From assembly GCA_007570785.1 (NCBI GenBank), contig ML664161.1, positions 5,344,723-5,408,722 of the forward strand: 64,000 nucleotides of DNA, in the 5' to 3' direction. How positions within the stretch are numbered: position 1 is the first letter of the stretch; each line of letters begins with the position of its first letter. The position numbers and the translations under genes were made by a program. Positions 12,590 through 23,629 of the stretch are shown here, piece by piece. The notes under the pieces were generated by a model that saw nothing but the letters and a program-made list of their open reading frames with translations, did not search any database and was not told the origin of the DNA. The stretch comes from Antilocapra americana. Lineage: Eukaryota > Chordata > Mammalia > Artiodactyla > Antilocapridae.

Positions 12590-13168
12590 TCATGAAGTGA
12601 TGGAACCAGATGCCATGATCTTAGTTTTCTGAATGTTGAACTTTAAGCCAACTTTTTCACTCTCCTCTTTCACTTTCATCAAAAGATTCTTTAGTTCTTC
12701 TTCACTTTCTGCCCTAAGTGTGGTGTCATCTGCGTATCTGAGGTTCTTGATATTTCTCCCGGCAATCTTAATTCCAGCTTGTGCTTCATCAAACTCAGCA
12801 TTTCTTATGATGTACTCTGCACATACATTAAAAAAGCAGGGGGATAATATACAGCTTTGACGTACTCCTTTCCCTATTAGGAACCAGTCTGTTGTTCCAT
12901 GTCCAGTTCTAACTGTTGCTTCCTGACCTGCATACAGGTTTCTCAAGAGGCAGGTCAGATGATCTAGTATTCCCACCTCTTGAAGAATTTTCCACAGTTT
13001 GTTGTGATCCACACAGTCAAAGGCTTTGGCATAGTCAATAAAGCAGAAGTAGGTGATTTTCTGGAACTCTTCTTCTTTTTTGATGATCCAGCAGATGTTG
13101 GAATTTTGATCTCTGGTTCCTCTGACTTTTCTAAATCCAGTTTGAACATCTGGAAGTTCATGGTTCAC
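12590..13168 (-). pseudogene. BovB reverse-transcriptase core fragment
   Basis: A 192-codon open frame on the - strand holding the centre of the RTE-type reverse transcriptase. RT motif A is at residues 42-50 (CFIDYAKAF, then D51). Motif B is at 101-114 (GVRQSCILSP, where relatives have GVRQGC, so a conserved Gly is Ser). The active-site box YADD is intact at 145-148. The frame is broken on both sides: upstream RT blocks continue at 13224-13502 (KARGGDGTSVELFQILKDDA) and the C-terminal region lies in other frames at 12017-12590. No functional protein is possible. Confidence 0.92.
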
Positions 13169-13223
13169 ATACTATTGAAGCCTGGGTTGGAGAATTTTGA
13201 GCATTACTTTACTAGCTTCTTTA

Positions 13224-13502
13224 CTAGAGCACTACTTTACTAGTGAGATGAATACAATTGTGTGGCAGTTTGAGCCTTCTTTGGTTTTGGAATGAAAACT
13301 GTCCTTTTCCAGTCCTGTGGCCACTGCTGAGTTTTTCAAGTTTGCAGCATATTGAGTGCAGCACTTTTACAGCATCATCTTTTAGGATTTGAAATAGCTC
13401 AACTGAAGTTCCATCACCTCCACGAGCTTTGTTTGTAGTGATGCTTCCTAAGGCCCAATTGACTTCACATTCCAGAATGTCTGGCTCTAGGTAAGTGATC
13501 AC
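13224..13502 (-). pseudogene. BovB RT N-terminal fragment
   Basis: The - strand frame carries the finger-region blocks YLEPDILECEVNWALGSIT, GGDGTSVELFQILKDDAVK and LHSICC. It ends out of frame with the RT core at 12590-13168, so at least one frameshift lies near 13.2 kb. Confidence 0.85.
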
Positions 13503-13954
13503 ACCATTGTGATTATCTGGATCATGAAGATTTATTTTGTCCAGTTCTTCTGTATATTCTCGCCACCACTACTTAATATCTTCTGCTTCTGTTAGGTCCC
13601 TACCATTTCTGTCCTTTATTGAGCCCATCTTTGAATGAAATATTCACTTGGTATCTCTAATTTTCTTGAGATCTCTAGTCTTTTTCATTCTATCATTTTC
13701 CTCTGTTTCTTTGCACTTATTACTGAGGAAGGCTTTCTTATCCCTCCTTGCTATTCATTCAGTTGGGTATATCTTTCCTTTTCTCCTTTTCCTTTTGCTT
13801 CTCTTCTTTTCTCAGATCTTTGTAAGGCCTCCTTAGACAATCATTTTGCCTTTTTGCATTTCTTTTCCTTAGGAATTGTCTTGATCCCTGCCTCATGTAC
13901 AATGTCACGAACCTCCATCCATAGTTCTTCAGGCACTCTGTCTATCAGATCTAA

Positions 13955-14400
13955 TCACTTGAATCTATTTCTCATTTCCACTGTATACTCATAAGGGATT
14001 TGATTTAGGTCACACCTGAATGGTCTAGTGGTTGTCCCTACTTTCTTCAATTTAATTCTGAATTTGGCAATAAGGAGTTCATGATCTGAGCCACAGTCAG
14101 CTCCCATATTGTTTTTTCTGACTGTATAGAGCTTCTCCATCTTTGGCTGCAAAGAATATAATGAACCTGATTTCGGTATTGACCATATGGTGATGTCCAT
14201 GTGTAGAGTCTTCTCTTATGTTGTTGGAAGAGTGTGTTTGGTATGACCAGTGTGTTCTCTTGGCAAAGCTCTATTCGCCTTTTCCCTGCTTCATTCTATA
14301 CTCCAAGGCCAAATTTACCTGTTACTCCAGGTATTTCTTGACTTCCTGCTTTTGCCTTCCAATCTCCTATAATGAAAAGTACATCTTTTTTGGGTGTTAG
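13955..14400 (-). pseudogene. BovB apurinic-type endonuclease fragment
   Basis: The - strand frame at 13955-14200 reads WSIPKSGSLYSLQPKMEKLY and then GADCGSDHELLIAKFRIKLK, which carries the SDH block of the AP-endonuclease-like domain that RTE elements use to nick target DNA. Sequence to the right (to about 14481) continues the domain in broken frames and then stops, so the N-terminal catalytic residues are lost. Confidence 0.85.
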
Positions 14401-14481
14401 TTCTAGTAGATCTTGTAGGTCTTTATAGAACCAGTCAACTTCAGCTTCTTCGGCATTACTATTTGGGGCATAGACTTGGAT

Positions 14482-14867
14482 GCCCCAAGTCTTAGAATAG
14501 GGTTACAATAGATTGAGGGAATTCTGATACTTTAAACCAAAAGAGCCATGAATAAGACACTGGCTTAGATGGTGAAGAATAAGACAGTAGGAACGTTTAA
14601 ACCTAGAACATTGACATTTTGAGAACAGTTCTTCCTCAAGTAATAGGAAAGTGGAGAGTTGGTACAACGAAAGATCTGGGAAACCAAAAAACCACATAAG
14701 GTACTTTGGAAGCTTGCATTCTTTACCCTACAATTAGTTCAAGCCTGACTTTAAAAATACTTCCAAGAAGTCTTTTTTAAGTCACTCTGCTAGTTAAGGT
14801 GTACTTTCCATATATTATTGCCCACAGGAATGTCCCCATCACAGCATTTCTTATACTGTATCTAAGT
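14482..14867. other. Non-repetitive DNA between two BovB copies
   Basis: No gene or further repeat seen. It separates two BovB fragments of opposite orientation. Confidence 0.5.
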
Positions 14868-15535
14868 TGCATCTGGTCCCATCACTTCATGGCAAGTAGA
14901 AGGAGAAATGTGGAAGCAGTGACATATTTCCTCTTCTTGGGCTCTTAAATCACTGCAGATGGTAATGACTGCAGCCTTGAAATTAGCAGACAGTTGGCAG
15001 GAAAGCGATGACAAACCTAGACTGTGTGTTAAACAGCAAAGATACCACTTTGTTGGCAAAGATCCATATAGTCAAGGCGATGGTCTCTCCAGTAGTAGTG
15101 TGTCGGTGTGAGAGCTGGACAATAAAGAAGGCAGAGTGCCAAAGAATTGATGCTTTTGAACTGTGGTGCTGGAGAAGATTCTTGAGAGTCCCTTGGACAG
15201 CAAAAAGATCAAACTAAGCAGTCTTAAAGGAAATTAACCCTGAATACTCTTTGGAGGGACTGATGCTGAAGCTGAAGCTCCAATCCTTCAACCACTTGAT
15301 GTGAAGAGCCGACTCATTGGAAAAGACCTGACTCAGTGGGAAACAGACTGATGCTAGGAAAGTTTGAAGACGGAACAATAGGCTGACAGAGGATGAGATG
15401 GTTGAGTGGCATTACCAATTCAATGGACACTAACTTGGGCAAACTCTGGGAGATGGTGAGGGACAGGGAAGCCTGGTGTGCTGCAGTCCATGGGGTTGCA
15501 AAGAGTTGGACATGACCTGGTCACTGAACAACAAT
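14868..15535 (+). mobile_element. BovB LINE 3' end, old and diverged
   Basis: Starts near gcatctggtcccatcact and ends in actgaacaacaatag. The coding blocks are recognisable (SKDTTLLAKIHIVKAMV, CRCESWTIKKAECQRIDAFE, WCWRRFLRVPWTAKRSN at 15008-15217) but small insertions and deletions break the frame many times. This is one of the oldest BovB copies here. Its boundaries are by similarity only. Confidence 0.88.
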
Positions 15536-15544
15536 AGTTGTGGG

Positions 15545-15640
15545 TGCACTTGTATATACCAACTTCTAGACTTTAAGCTCCACGAAGTCAGGGACCATGT
15601 ACATTTGTTAAGAGTAATTCATATCATCCCAGTAGAGACC
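15545..15640 (+). repeat. L2-like LINE 3' end
   Basis: The block ctagactttaagctccacga, followed by gtcagggaccatgt, matches the 3' end of L2 as I remember it. Short and diverged. Confidence 0.5.
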
Positions 15641-17457
15641 AATAGTTTTCTATTTTGCACAACTGAAACAGCTCTTCCCTAAAATGTTTAGAATAAAAGT
15701 TTAGAGTTGAATCATGCACTATCATGAGAACATTCTTGCAGATGGTAAATATGCTAATTTGTTATTACAATCATGAAATATTTAAACTAATTTACTTAGA
15801 GATTTTTTTGAAAGTTGTTGATTTGTTTTGAAAGTAATTAATGATAAATAAATCTCAAGATGTTATTACTTGATGATTTTTAGGGATCTAGAGCTTCTAA
15901 ATACTAATATAGAGGGAAATAAAAAGACAGGAGGCTCCTGATGATTTATTTTAGCAGAAAATCTGTTAAGGTATAGAATGTATAGTTAGAGGGAATGTGA
16001 TTAAAAAAACAAATCAAAAAGGAAATAACCAGCTATCTCATTTTAAATAGTTGGGCACTTCCCTGGTCAGTACTAATAGCATCCAGCTTTTGCAAGCTTT
16101 GGATCAAGAATCCCTCCCTTGTAAGCAGGTATTCTTGTTCATTGCTTACTTCTCAAATGATTTCAAGGTAGAAGAAATTGACTTGTAGCTCTTTTTCACA
16201 TTAAGGCCAGAGACCTTTCATAGTAAGGAGAAAGTAAAACAGTGGTATGACTATGGACATAGTTTGAATCTTGCATAGATTATTTTGGATTTTTAAGGTA
16301 TAAAAGAAGTGGTAAGCTTAACCTTTATTTTCAGGACTCAGTCATTATAGACTCATGCCATAGGTCACAGACAAATTTACCATTCCCTAAGAACTAATTT
16401 TAGAAGAGTTGACTTGTATGTTTGACAACAGTTTTGAAGATGCAGAGTCCTTGGTTCTAAAAATAAGAACCCATTTATTCATTCATCTCCACAGCCTGCC
16501 TTTACTCTGCACTAGAAAGCAGATGATGTGTAAGGCAGAAGCCTTCCTTGTCTCTGCTGCATGTCAGGGCTGGCAGGTATTAGATTGTCAGTCCATCTGG
16601 GTCTTCCTGTACGCACTCGAGCTATCTGAATCAATTTTTTTTCCCTCATTGAAACTCATTCCATCATCTTCTGAACATATTGATCTTCAGTCATGCACAT
16701 ACTCATCATACTCTTCGTGGTGTTCCTGCCTGCAGGCCTCTCCTTCTCATTATTTCTATATTGGCCACTCTGTCCTTACAGCTGATGCCAATCACACTTC
16801 TTACAAGTGCATTTCAAAGGCGTTGAACCTCTGGTGTTTCACTCACAGGAAAATAACACTGAATCTCTCCTTTGTACCTGTGGTGTAGATTCACTTAGCT
16901 GATTTCATTTGAGCACTAGTCCAAAATTTCAAGAACTTTTATAAAAGTAAATGCACTTTCAACAGCTTCCCATGTTCCCTTTTCACCTGATATGCAAGTA
17001 AAAAGAGAAGGGTTTCATGTAAGGCACACAGAGAACAATTGTACCATTGGAAAAAGAAAGGATCAAAATTAATCATGACCTGCAGTCATACTACCTTTGG
17101 CTATGATCATCTCAGATCTCTTATCTGAGAGGGGCCCAGCTGGTTGCGTCTTTTAAATAGAGGACCCTGTGGGAGAGCCCTGAGGTGGTTGGAAGTACTT
17201 CTCATGGTTCTGTTTGTGACACTGTGTTCTGGCACCCTTGCATCTCTGCCTTTCTCAAGAAGCTTATGTATGCTTGCTGAATTTCTAGTAGAAATTTTCA
17301 CTAGACTGTTACTCATGTGTTGTAGTCAATGTGTATCAATCCTACATTACCAATTAGATATGTGTATTGATTCTACATTACCTTTAAATGATTTGGTCTG
17401 ATTAGATTCTATAAAAATAACAAAAATAGTAATAGTTAAACCTGATTGAGATGTTGG
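15641..17457. other. Non-repetitive DNA with one 159-codon open frame
   Basis: No repeat family recognised with confidence. The open frame 16409-16888 (+) has no domain that I recognise, starts without a clear context and would be roughly a chance-level length for 64 kb of six-frame sequence. I do not call it a gene. A degenerate SINE head may lie at 16056-16130. Confidence 0.45.
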
Positions 17458-17560
17458 GAAATGCCAGCTGCTGTGCAGCCTGCTTCATCTCATTAAATTC
17501 TCAATAATTTAAATTGCCTCCTAGCCACAGACTACAGGTGAGGAAGCTGCAAATTAGAAA
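17458..17560 (-). repeat. MIR-like relic
   Basis: Blocks catctcattaaattctca and acaggtgaggaagctgcaaa match the antisense MIR core as I remember it. Confidence 0.55.
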
Positions 17561-17584
17561 TATTAACATCCAGTTTCATCAACT

Positions 17585-18228
17585 TTGAGATATATGTCAT
17601 CTTAGTCCATTCATGTTGCTAGGCTTGTGTAAATGATAAATATTTATTTCTCATACTTCTGGAGGCTGGAAGTCCAACATGAGGGTCTAGCATGGTCAGG
17701 TCATAGTGAAGGCTCTCTTCTGCCCTGCAGACTGCTGACTTTTGTGTCCTCCTGTGGCAGAAGGGGTTATGGAGATCTGTCGGGCAGATCTGTCAGGCCC
17801 CCTTTTATAAGGACACTAACCCCATTTAAGAGGGCTGCTGCTGCTGCTGCTAAGTCACTTCAGTCACGTCTGACTCTGTGTGACCCCATAGATGGCAGCC
17901 CACCAGGCCCCCCTGTCCCTGGGATTCTCCAGGCAAGAACACTGGAGTGGGTTGCCATTTCCTTCTCCAATGCATGAAAGTGAAAAGTGAAAGTGAAGTT
18001 GCTCAGTCTTGTCCGACTCTTCGCGACCCCATGACTGCAGCCTACCAGGCTCCTCCGCCATGGGATTTTTCCAGGCAAGAGTACTGGAGTGGGTTGCCAT
18101 TGCCTTCTCCGATTTATGAGGGCGGAGCTTTCCCAAAGTCCCACCTCCTTAAACCATCACCAGGTGCATTAGGTTTTTGAGTATGAATTTTGATGGGACA
18201 CAAACATTCAGACCATAGCATATATTTT
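17585..18228 (+). repeat. Ancient mammalian interspersed repeat split by a Bov-A2
   Basis: The left part includes cttagtccattcatgttgct, ttatttctcatacttctgg and ttttataaggacactaa. The right part resumes with tttatgagggcggagc, cccacctccttaaacc and ggacacaaacattcagac. It resembles the repeat at 8390-9095. If the Bov-A2 and one copy of its target-site duplication are removed, the two parts join smoothly, which confirms nesting. No family name assigned. Confidence 0.7.
17836..18111 (-). mobile_element. Bov-A2 SINE, complete dimer
   Basis: Read on the - strand: a first Bov-A unit beginning ggagaaggcaatggcaaccc, the linker with cactttcacttttcactttc, a second Bov-A unit, and the (agc)n tail. On the + strand the tail is the gctgctgctgctgct run at 17835-17850. 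Target-site duplication: atttaagagggc at 17824-17835 and atttatgagggc at 18112-18123 (one mismatch). It has no tRNA head, which separates it from Bov-tA. Confidence 0.96.
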
Positions 18229-20529
18229 TTCCATATTTTCCCATCTCTCAAATTGGACTGTCTTACTATTAATGTATTTTATGAAGGTAAGTGGCTGTTC
18301 TGTTTTGTTTTACTGAGTGGCACATAACTACTTGTATATCTTACTTACATTCACTGGTGGTTTTAGTTTCACAAAATATGGCACCTTGTCCAAAGCCATC
18401 CAGTTAATACATATTAAGGCAGACGAGAAACTCCATGCAATATTCTCAAATGTTACACTTACAATAAATGAAGACTTGGAATGAGGTGGAGGCATGACAG
18501 CTGATTAGAAGTGTCCTGTTATTAATGAAATTGTGATATATTTTCCATGGTAAGAGTTGACACTGATAAAGGATTCATAAAGACTTTTATTATTCTGGCT
18601 CTGGTTTTTAGGGAAAGCAATTAGGCAGGTTAAAGGAAGCTATCTTAGTGTCACTGGATAGAGAAAATAACCTTGGAAACTCCTTTGAGTTTCCCAAGTT
18701 CCAATTCTGATACTTGCTATGAGGATTCAGGGGAAGACCTTTGAGTCTCTTTGATTTTTTTGAATCATATATTCTCTGAACCTTTCCATCCTCTCTTCTG
18801 TGGTCCTGAGCAGTCCTTGAATACACAGGTTATCCTCCCAGGATCCATAAGCCAATTAATCAAAGACAAGGGCAAACATCTCTTTGCTTAGGGACTGATA
18901 GTTTTCTGTTACACATTAGGAAATGTGTCTCAGAAGGCATTTATCTTTCTTTACTTGCTGTTCACAGTGAAGAGTGAGAGAGTGAGAAAGGCAATAAATG
19001 GTCTCTCTTCCTTCTGAGTGTTTCAGCATTCTTTGTATGGCTTCTCATGTTCCCCTGCCTCCTGTTTTAGTAGCACTTCAGAATGTCTCCCAGTCTGTTT
19101 TAGAGACAGTTTATTGGCTGTGATACTGAGAAACATGTAACTTATGTTTCTTAACTTTTTCCTACTGTATTTTGCTTTCCAAAATAATACCACAAATGGC
19201 AACCATTTTAAAAGTGGGAACTTGTCAAGAGATTTTGAAAAAAAAAAAGACATCCAATCCCTAACTTCTGTGATGCAATGTTAATGAAATATTTTGGTAT
19301 GCTGAAACCTTAATTTAACACTGCCCTGGTAAGTGAAACTGTCTTGTAATGAGTATCTTCAAGTCACAGAAAGTCTTGAAGCATTTCCAAAGATGATCAG
19401 AGTTCTATAATACAAAATTTTATCCTGTAACAAGTCATATAAAACTTTCAAATATTTAAGACATTCTCTCATCAAAGATTAACCTCACTTTAGTTGTTAT
19501 ATCAAATTTCTTATTGATCTTTGATCATGGTAAATGCTTATCTTGGGAATCTTTATGTAACTGGGTCATTTGTGATAAGATGAGTATTCTTAAAACCAGA
19601 AATTAGATGCCAAATTCCAGCTCTGACAACAGCTTTTTAAATCACAAGATTCTTTTTTTTTTTTAATGACTTGTGGGTGATTTCTTTTTATTCAGCCTAC
19701 AAAAAGTTAAAGGTCAAAATTCCACCTGAAATAAGTTGGGGAGATTCCAAATAGAAGTTACTTCTCTGTCATCATTCTCCCACCTGCATTGTAATTTCTC
19801 ATCCCTTGTCTGCCATCCAATTAATGCACACCAGTTTTGTTTGTCACCTCTGTTGAGAAATGTGGTTGAGTGATTAGTCCAATTTTATGTTACTATCTAA
19901 CACATCACACATACGTAATTGAAACAAAATGCTGCAGATAGACTTGCCTGGTTCTGTGCTTCAGTAATTTCTCACACTATTGCTATAAGCATCACTTCTT
20001 CAGAAACAAGGATAACTAGGTCTCGGTACCTAATTTGTGGAGCTAAGCGCCCCCCGCTCCCCCCTCCCCCGACAAAAAAGGCACCTGGTCCCATCTGGAG
20101 GTAAGGAAGTCAATCTTTTCCCCTCAGTGTAGTGGGCCAGGTGACTTCCAAAGGATTGCACCCTCTAGCACTAGGTACTGGATTAGGGGTGGACAAGAGG
20201 TGGGTAAGAGGTTCTTGCTAGGTGGACCGCTGAGTATAGCATGGAGCTGGCAAGCTACTTGAGTGCTGGGGTGTACCTGAACTGCCTCCCTGCAATAATT
20301 CTCAGGCTCCCTACTGGGGGCCAACCTGGACAATTACTCCCTTACCCAGAGAGAGAGCAGTAGCATCCCACAGTGGAGCAGAGGCAGTTCTGAGAGAAAG
20401 AGGCTGAGAACCCTTTCAGGGGATGCAGGATACTATGAATTAAAGTTCCAAACTCCGGTGCTGCTCCATTGGCCCATTGAATTTCACTTACAAAGCACAA
20501 ACTCAAAAATAAAGTAAGAATTTTAAGAT
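18229..20529. other. Non-repetitive DNA with a C-rich patch
   Basis: No gene found. A C-rich low-complexity patch lies at 20050-20075 and a T run near 19650. The stretch 20100-20520 is less AT-rich than its surroundings and may be another ancient repeat, but I could not place it. Confidence 0.45.
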
Positions 20530-20673
20530 AAGGGAACTTCCCTGGTGGTCCAGTGGCTAAGACTCCACACTGTTAATACTCAGGGCCGGGGTTTGGTCCT
20601 TGGTCAGGGAACTAGATCCCACATGCCACAACTAAGACCTGGCAGAGCCAAATAAATAAATGTTTTTAAAAGA
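20530..20673 (+). mobile_element. CHR-type tRNA-derived SINE
   Basis: Begins with aggg and the head aacttccctggtggtccagt, continues ggtccttggtcagggaacta and ends with an aaataaataaatg tail. It lacks the Bov-A body and so belongs to the older cetartiodactyl CHR group. Target-site duplication: aagaattttaagat at 20516-20529 and aagaatttcaagat at 20674-20687 (one mismatch). Confidence 0.9.
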
Positions 20674-20687
20674 AAGAATTTCAAGAT

Positions 20688-21139
20688 GGTCTCCACAGAG
20701 CACCAAAGCCATTTGCAAACCCTTGAAACCTTTCCTGAAAGATAATTGCTTCTGCTTTGAACTACTTACTTCAATTACTGTATTTTTTGTTTAATATTAT
20801 AAATATCTATTCACAAGCATTTCTCCCCACTAGATTATTCACTGATGAGCAGTCTGGTGGAAGAAATGGTATCATTCTTGAAGTTCTCCTATTATATTTA
20901 TAGTTGCCATATTGCATACAATAGGTTTATTAATTAGACAAGTGAAGCAAACAAAAAATACATGATTCAAATGCTACCTAAATCCTCCTATCTTCTAGAT
21001 TATTTAATTCAGGAATAGGGTAAATATGTATTCAATTTCCTAATATCTGCTTAAGTATTATATCCCTTTTCAGGTTTGAGGGCCCAGAGAGACTAGAAAG
21101 AGGTTGCTTATTTTCCTTTGAGGGTTGTACCATGCTGTT
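20688..21139. other. Non-repetitive DNA
   Basis: I see no gene or repeat here. Confidence 0.5.
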
Positions 21140-21290
21140 AGTCTGTGGCTTTCCATTCTGGCTGCAGATTACAGTCACTTGGATATCATTTTATAAACAC
21201 TGATGCATGGGCCCTTCACTCTAAGATTTGTATTTAATTGACTAGGACTTGAGAGCTGTTCCTTAGAGCTTTCAAAAGTTGGCAGAATGA
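21140..21290. repeat. MER5-like hAT MITE relic
   Basis: Blocks ctggctgcagattacagtca, ttggatatcattttataaac and gatgcatgggcccttcac follow the order of MER5-type non-autonomous DNA transposons as I remember them. Diverged, edges approximate. Confidence 0.55.
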
Positions 21291-21646
21291 AAGGAGAATG
21301 TGGGCAGTCTTAATCCTGGTTGTGGGTTGGGGCTGTCAACCAGAGCCTCTATATCACACCCTCAGTCGGGCTTGGTCTTCTCAGAGCTTAGCATCTGAGT
21401 TCTGAGGAAGAGTCTCCCAGGAGCAAAGGTTAGGAGACACAGGTAGAAACTTTAAGGCTTTCCCTACTCCAGTCCCCCAAATCCCAAAGCATCACTTCTG
21501 TCACATTCTACTCATTAAGCAAGTTACTGAAGTCAACCCAGATACTAGAGGAGAGGGAGTAGGCTCTCCCTCTTATTGGTGGAGTGTCAGGATCACATTT
21601 GAGACAAGCTTGTGGAATGAAGATTATCACCGCAGTTATCTTTGGG

Positions 21647-21829
21647 CTTCCCTGATATTTCAGGGAACTATGCAATGCAGGAGACCCTGGTTCAATTCCT
21701 GGGTCAGGAACATCCACTGGAGAAGGGTTAGGCTGTACACTCTGGTATTCTGGCCTGGAGAATTCCATGGACTGTATAGTCCATGGTGTAACAAAGAGTT
21801 GGGCATGACTGAGTGACTTTCATTTCACC
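21647..21829 (+). mobile_element. Bov-tA SINE
   Basis: Head cttccctgatatttcaggga, then caattcctgggtcaggaaca and the body ending in gactgagtgactttcatt. Target-site duplication atctttggg at 21638-21646 and 21830-21838 (perfect, 9 bp). The body has the variant ggactgtatagtccatggtg, also seen in the copy at 51539-51854. Confidence 0.93.
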
Positions 21830-21967
21830 ATCTTTGGGCATACAATCTGCTGCAGAAGTCATGCACCATTGAAAGCAATTTTAGGCAGGACTGCAATATT
21901 GACAACACCAAGGAACTAGCCCAGGGTGTGCTTTGTTCTCCATTTCTTTTTCAATTTACAAGCTAGG

Positions 21968-22042
21968 ATTCATGTCGCTGTATGGCAAAACCAACATGAT
22001 AATGTAAAGGAAAAAATAAATAAATTAAACAAAAACAAAAAC
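21968..22042 (+). repeat. Possible L1 3' tail fragment
   Basis: The phrase gctgtatggcaaaaccaaca with the following aataaataaattaaacaaaa resembles the 3'UTR end of ruminant L1. The large L1 at 27265-33325 has the complementary ggttttaccatacattg near 27336. Very short. Confidence 0.5.
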
Positions 22043-23089
22043 AATCTAGGCGTTCCTTGAAGAGTTAACAGCCAGTGATTCCCAAGTCTGTAAAAATTCT
22101 ACGCATTTTTTAAGATATTTGTGATGGTGAAAGTGCATTGTTCAATTTTTAAAAATTAAACACATGATAGATAGCAAAATTCCTTTATACTACTATACTA
22201 CTACAGTTTTCTTCCCAGCTTTACTTCATAAATAGCAGTGTATAAAATCTAGGACAATCAATCTAAATTTCCAATTTTATACCCGTGTATTCAAAAATCC
22301 AGAATAATGAAAAGCCATAACTATCAACCTTCACTTGGCACTACCTCTCAGTACCTACCGCTTCGATTAAGAGGCTTGTTAATCCTTTGTCCAACTTGAT
22401 TGACCCCAGCCACCAGGCTTATGTGGTAACAGATGTTCATCCATACCTGCCTTGCTCTAGGTCTTTCCTGGGCATGGTCGTGTTCTGGAACTTCATGGAA
22501 GAAGACATTGAAGTTCAGTTTGTAGAAGCATGATGGTATTGTTTTAATGTTATGAATGTTCAACCAAAGTTAGATAACAGTAACGTAAAGTTTCCTCGTT
22601 TGGCATATTTATAATATCTGTTGAGTAACTTAAACCCATTTGGGCAACCTAAACTCAGTGTACAGTACACATAATATAAAGATACTTTATGTGACTCTAC
22701 GGAGCATTCATCTTTGCTGAGAGCACACTCAGCAGCACTAAATGCAGGCTAAAGAAACATCTGTGCATTTGTTTTTATCCTAGGTAAATTTATGCTTATG
22801 TCATATTTTCTTTCCAAGAACATTGAGCTATAATTAGTAGCAGCTTCCTTGGAATAGATCACTAGGCCAGTTTAAAGTATAAATTGCTACATTCATTTCA
22901 TGGGCCAAGATTTAACTGTAGCAGAGAATCATGAAATTGGACTGCAGGCAGTCAGAGTTGCTGGTACCATTCAAAGACATCAGTCTGTTACTGTCATTTT
23001 GGGCATTTAAAAAAAAATTCTAATTGAAGGCTTCCTTGTATACTTCCACAAGGAAGAGCTTGTTAGGAATATAGAGTTGTCCCATCCAT
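22043..23089. other. Non-repetitive DNA
   Basis: No repeat or gene recognised. A 71-codon frame at 22348-22563 (-) has no known domain. Confidence 0.5.
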
Positions 23090-23300
23090 GGGCTTCCCTG
23101 GTGGCTCAGTCAGTAAAGAATCCGCCTGCGATGCAGGAGACCAGGGTTCAATTCCTGGGTCGGGGAATATCCTCTGGAGAAGGAAATGGCAACCCATTCC
23201 AGGATTCTTGCCTGGAGAATTCCATGGACAGAGAGCCTGGTGGGCTGCAGTACATGGGTTGCAATGAGTCAGACACGACTGAACAACACTGACACTAAAT
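23090..23300 (+). mobile_element. Bov-tA SINE
   Basis: Close to the family pattern throughout: ggcttccctggtggctcagt, gcctgcgatgcaggagacc, tggcaacccattccaggatt and gagtcagacacgactgaaca. Likely a fairly recent copy. I could not read a clear target-site duplication. Confidence 0.93.
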
Positions 23301-23629
23301 TCTGAGAAGCACCGATGGTGACAGTTCAGTCCAAATTTATAAGACAAGGCTCAACATAATAGTTACAACCATCATCTCCAGCTCCTTCTTCTGCCTTTTT
23401 CCTCATAGTACACACTCCACTTGAGTCATTTCCAGCTACGAAGATGAGCCTTTTGAAGTTATGGATATTCTATCATTTTTGAGCTACAAAATAACAAGTT
23501 CTATTCATAGCATATTTAGGTTCAACCTATGTACAGTTCCTTGTATAAGGGTTGTTACTTCATGATTCTTCACCTTTGGGCATCTTGGACAACTGCTGCA
23601 ATGCCCCTTTTCCCACTTGATGAATCATC

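Larger units (their letters stand above)
11981..14481 (-). mobile_element. BovB LINE, 2.5 kb, longest copy in the window
   Basis: Antisense BovB. Its 3' end is at the left (gttgagttcagtcactcag on the + strand) and its truncated 5' end is near 14481, inside the endonuclease coding region. Going right, the sequence follows the LINE backwards: C-terminal region, RT (12.6-13.5 kb), linker, endonuclease (13.9-14.5 kb). Imperfect flanks gacttaaaat (11970-11979) and gtcttagaat (about 14489-14498) may be the target-site duplication. By my memory of the family a full BovB is a little over 3 kb, so about three quarters remain. Confidence 0.95.

Noticed and set aside
12017..12595. Three + strand frames of 68-100 codons that look like a small gene cluster
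   Set aside because: They are antisense readings of the BovB C-terminal region; the same strings recur at 9873-10442 (-), 42288-42533 (+) and 56072-56587 (-).
13635..13994. 119-codon + strand frame with hydrophobic, membrane-like composition
   Set aside because: It is antisense to the BovB linker and endonuclease region; hydrophobicity comes from the complement of Lys-rich coding sequence.
16056..16130. Possible CHR SINE head (cacttccctggtcagtac)
   Set aside because: Only about 20 bases resemble the head and the rest does not follow the family; no tail or target-site duplication.
19919..20104. C-rich patch and frame as a CpG island or promoter
   Set aside because: The C-rich run is only about 25 bases, low complexity and with few CpG; no other promoter feature nearby.
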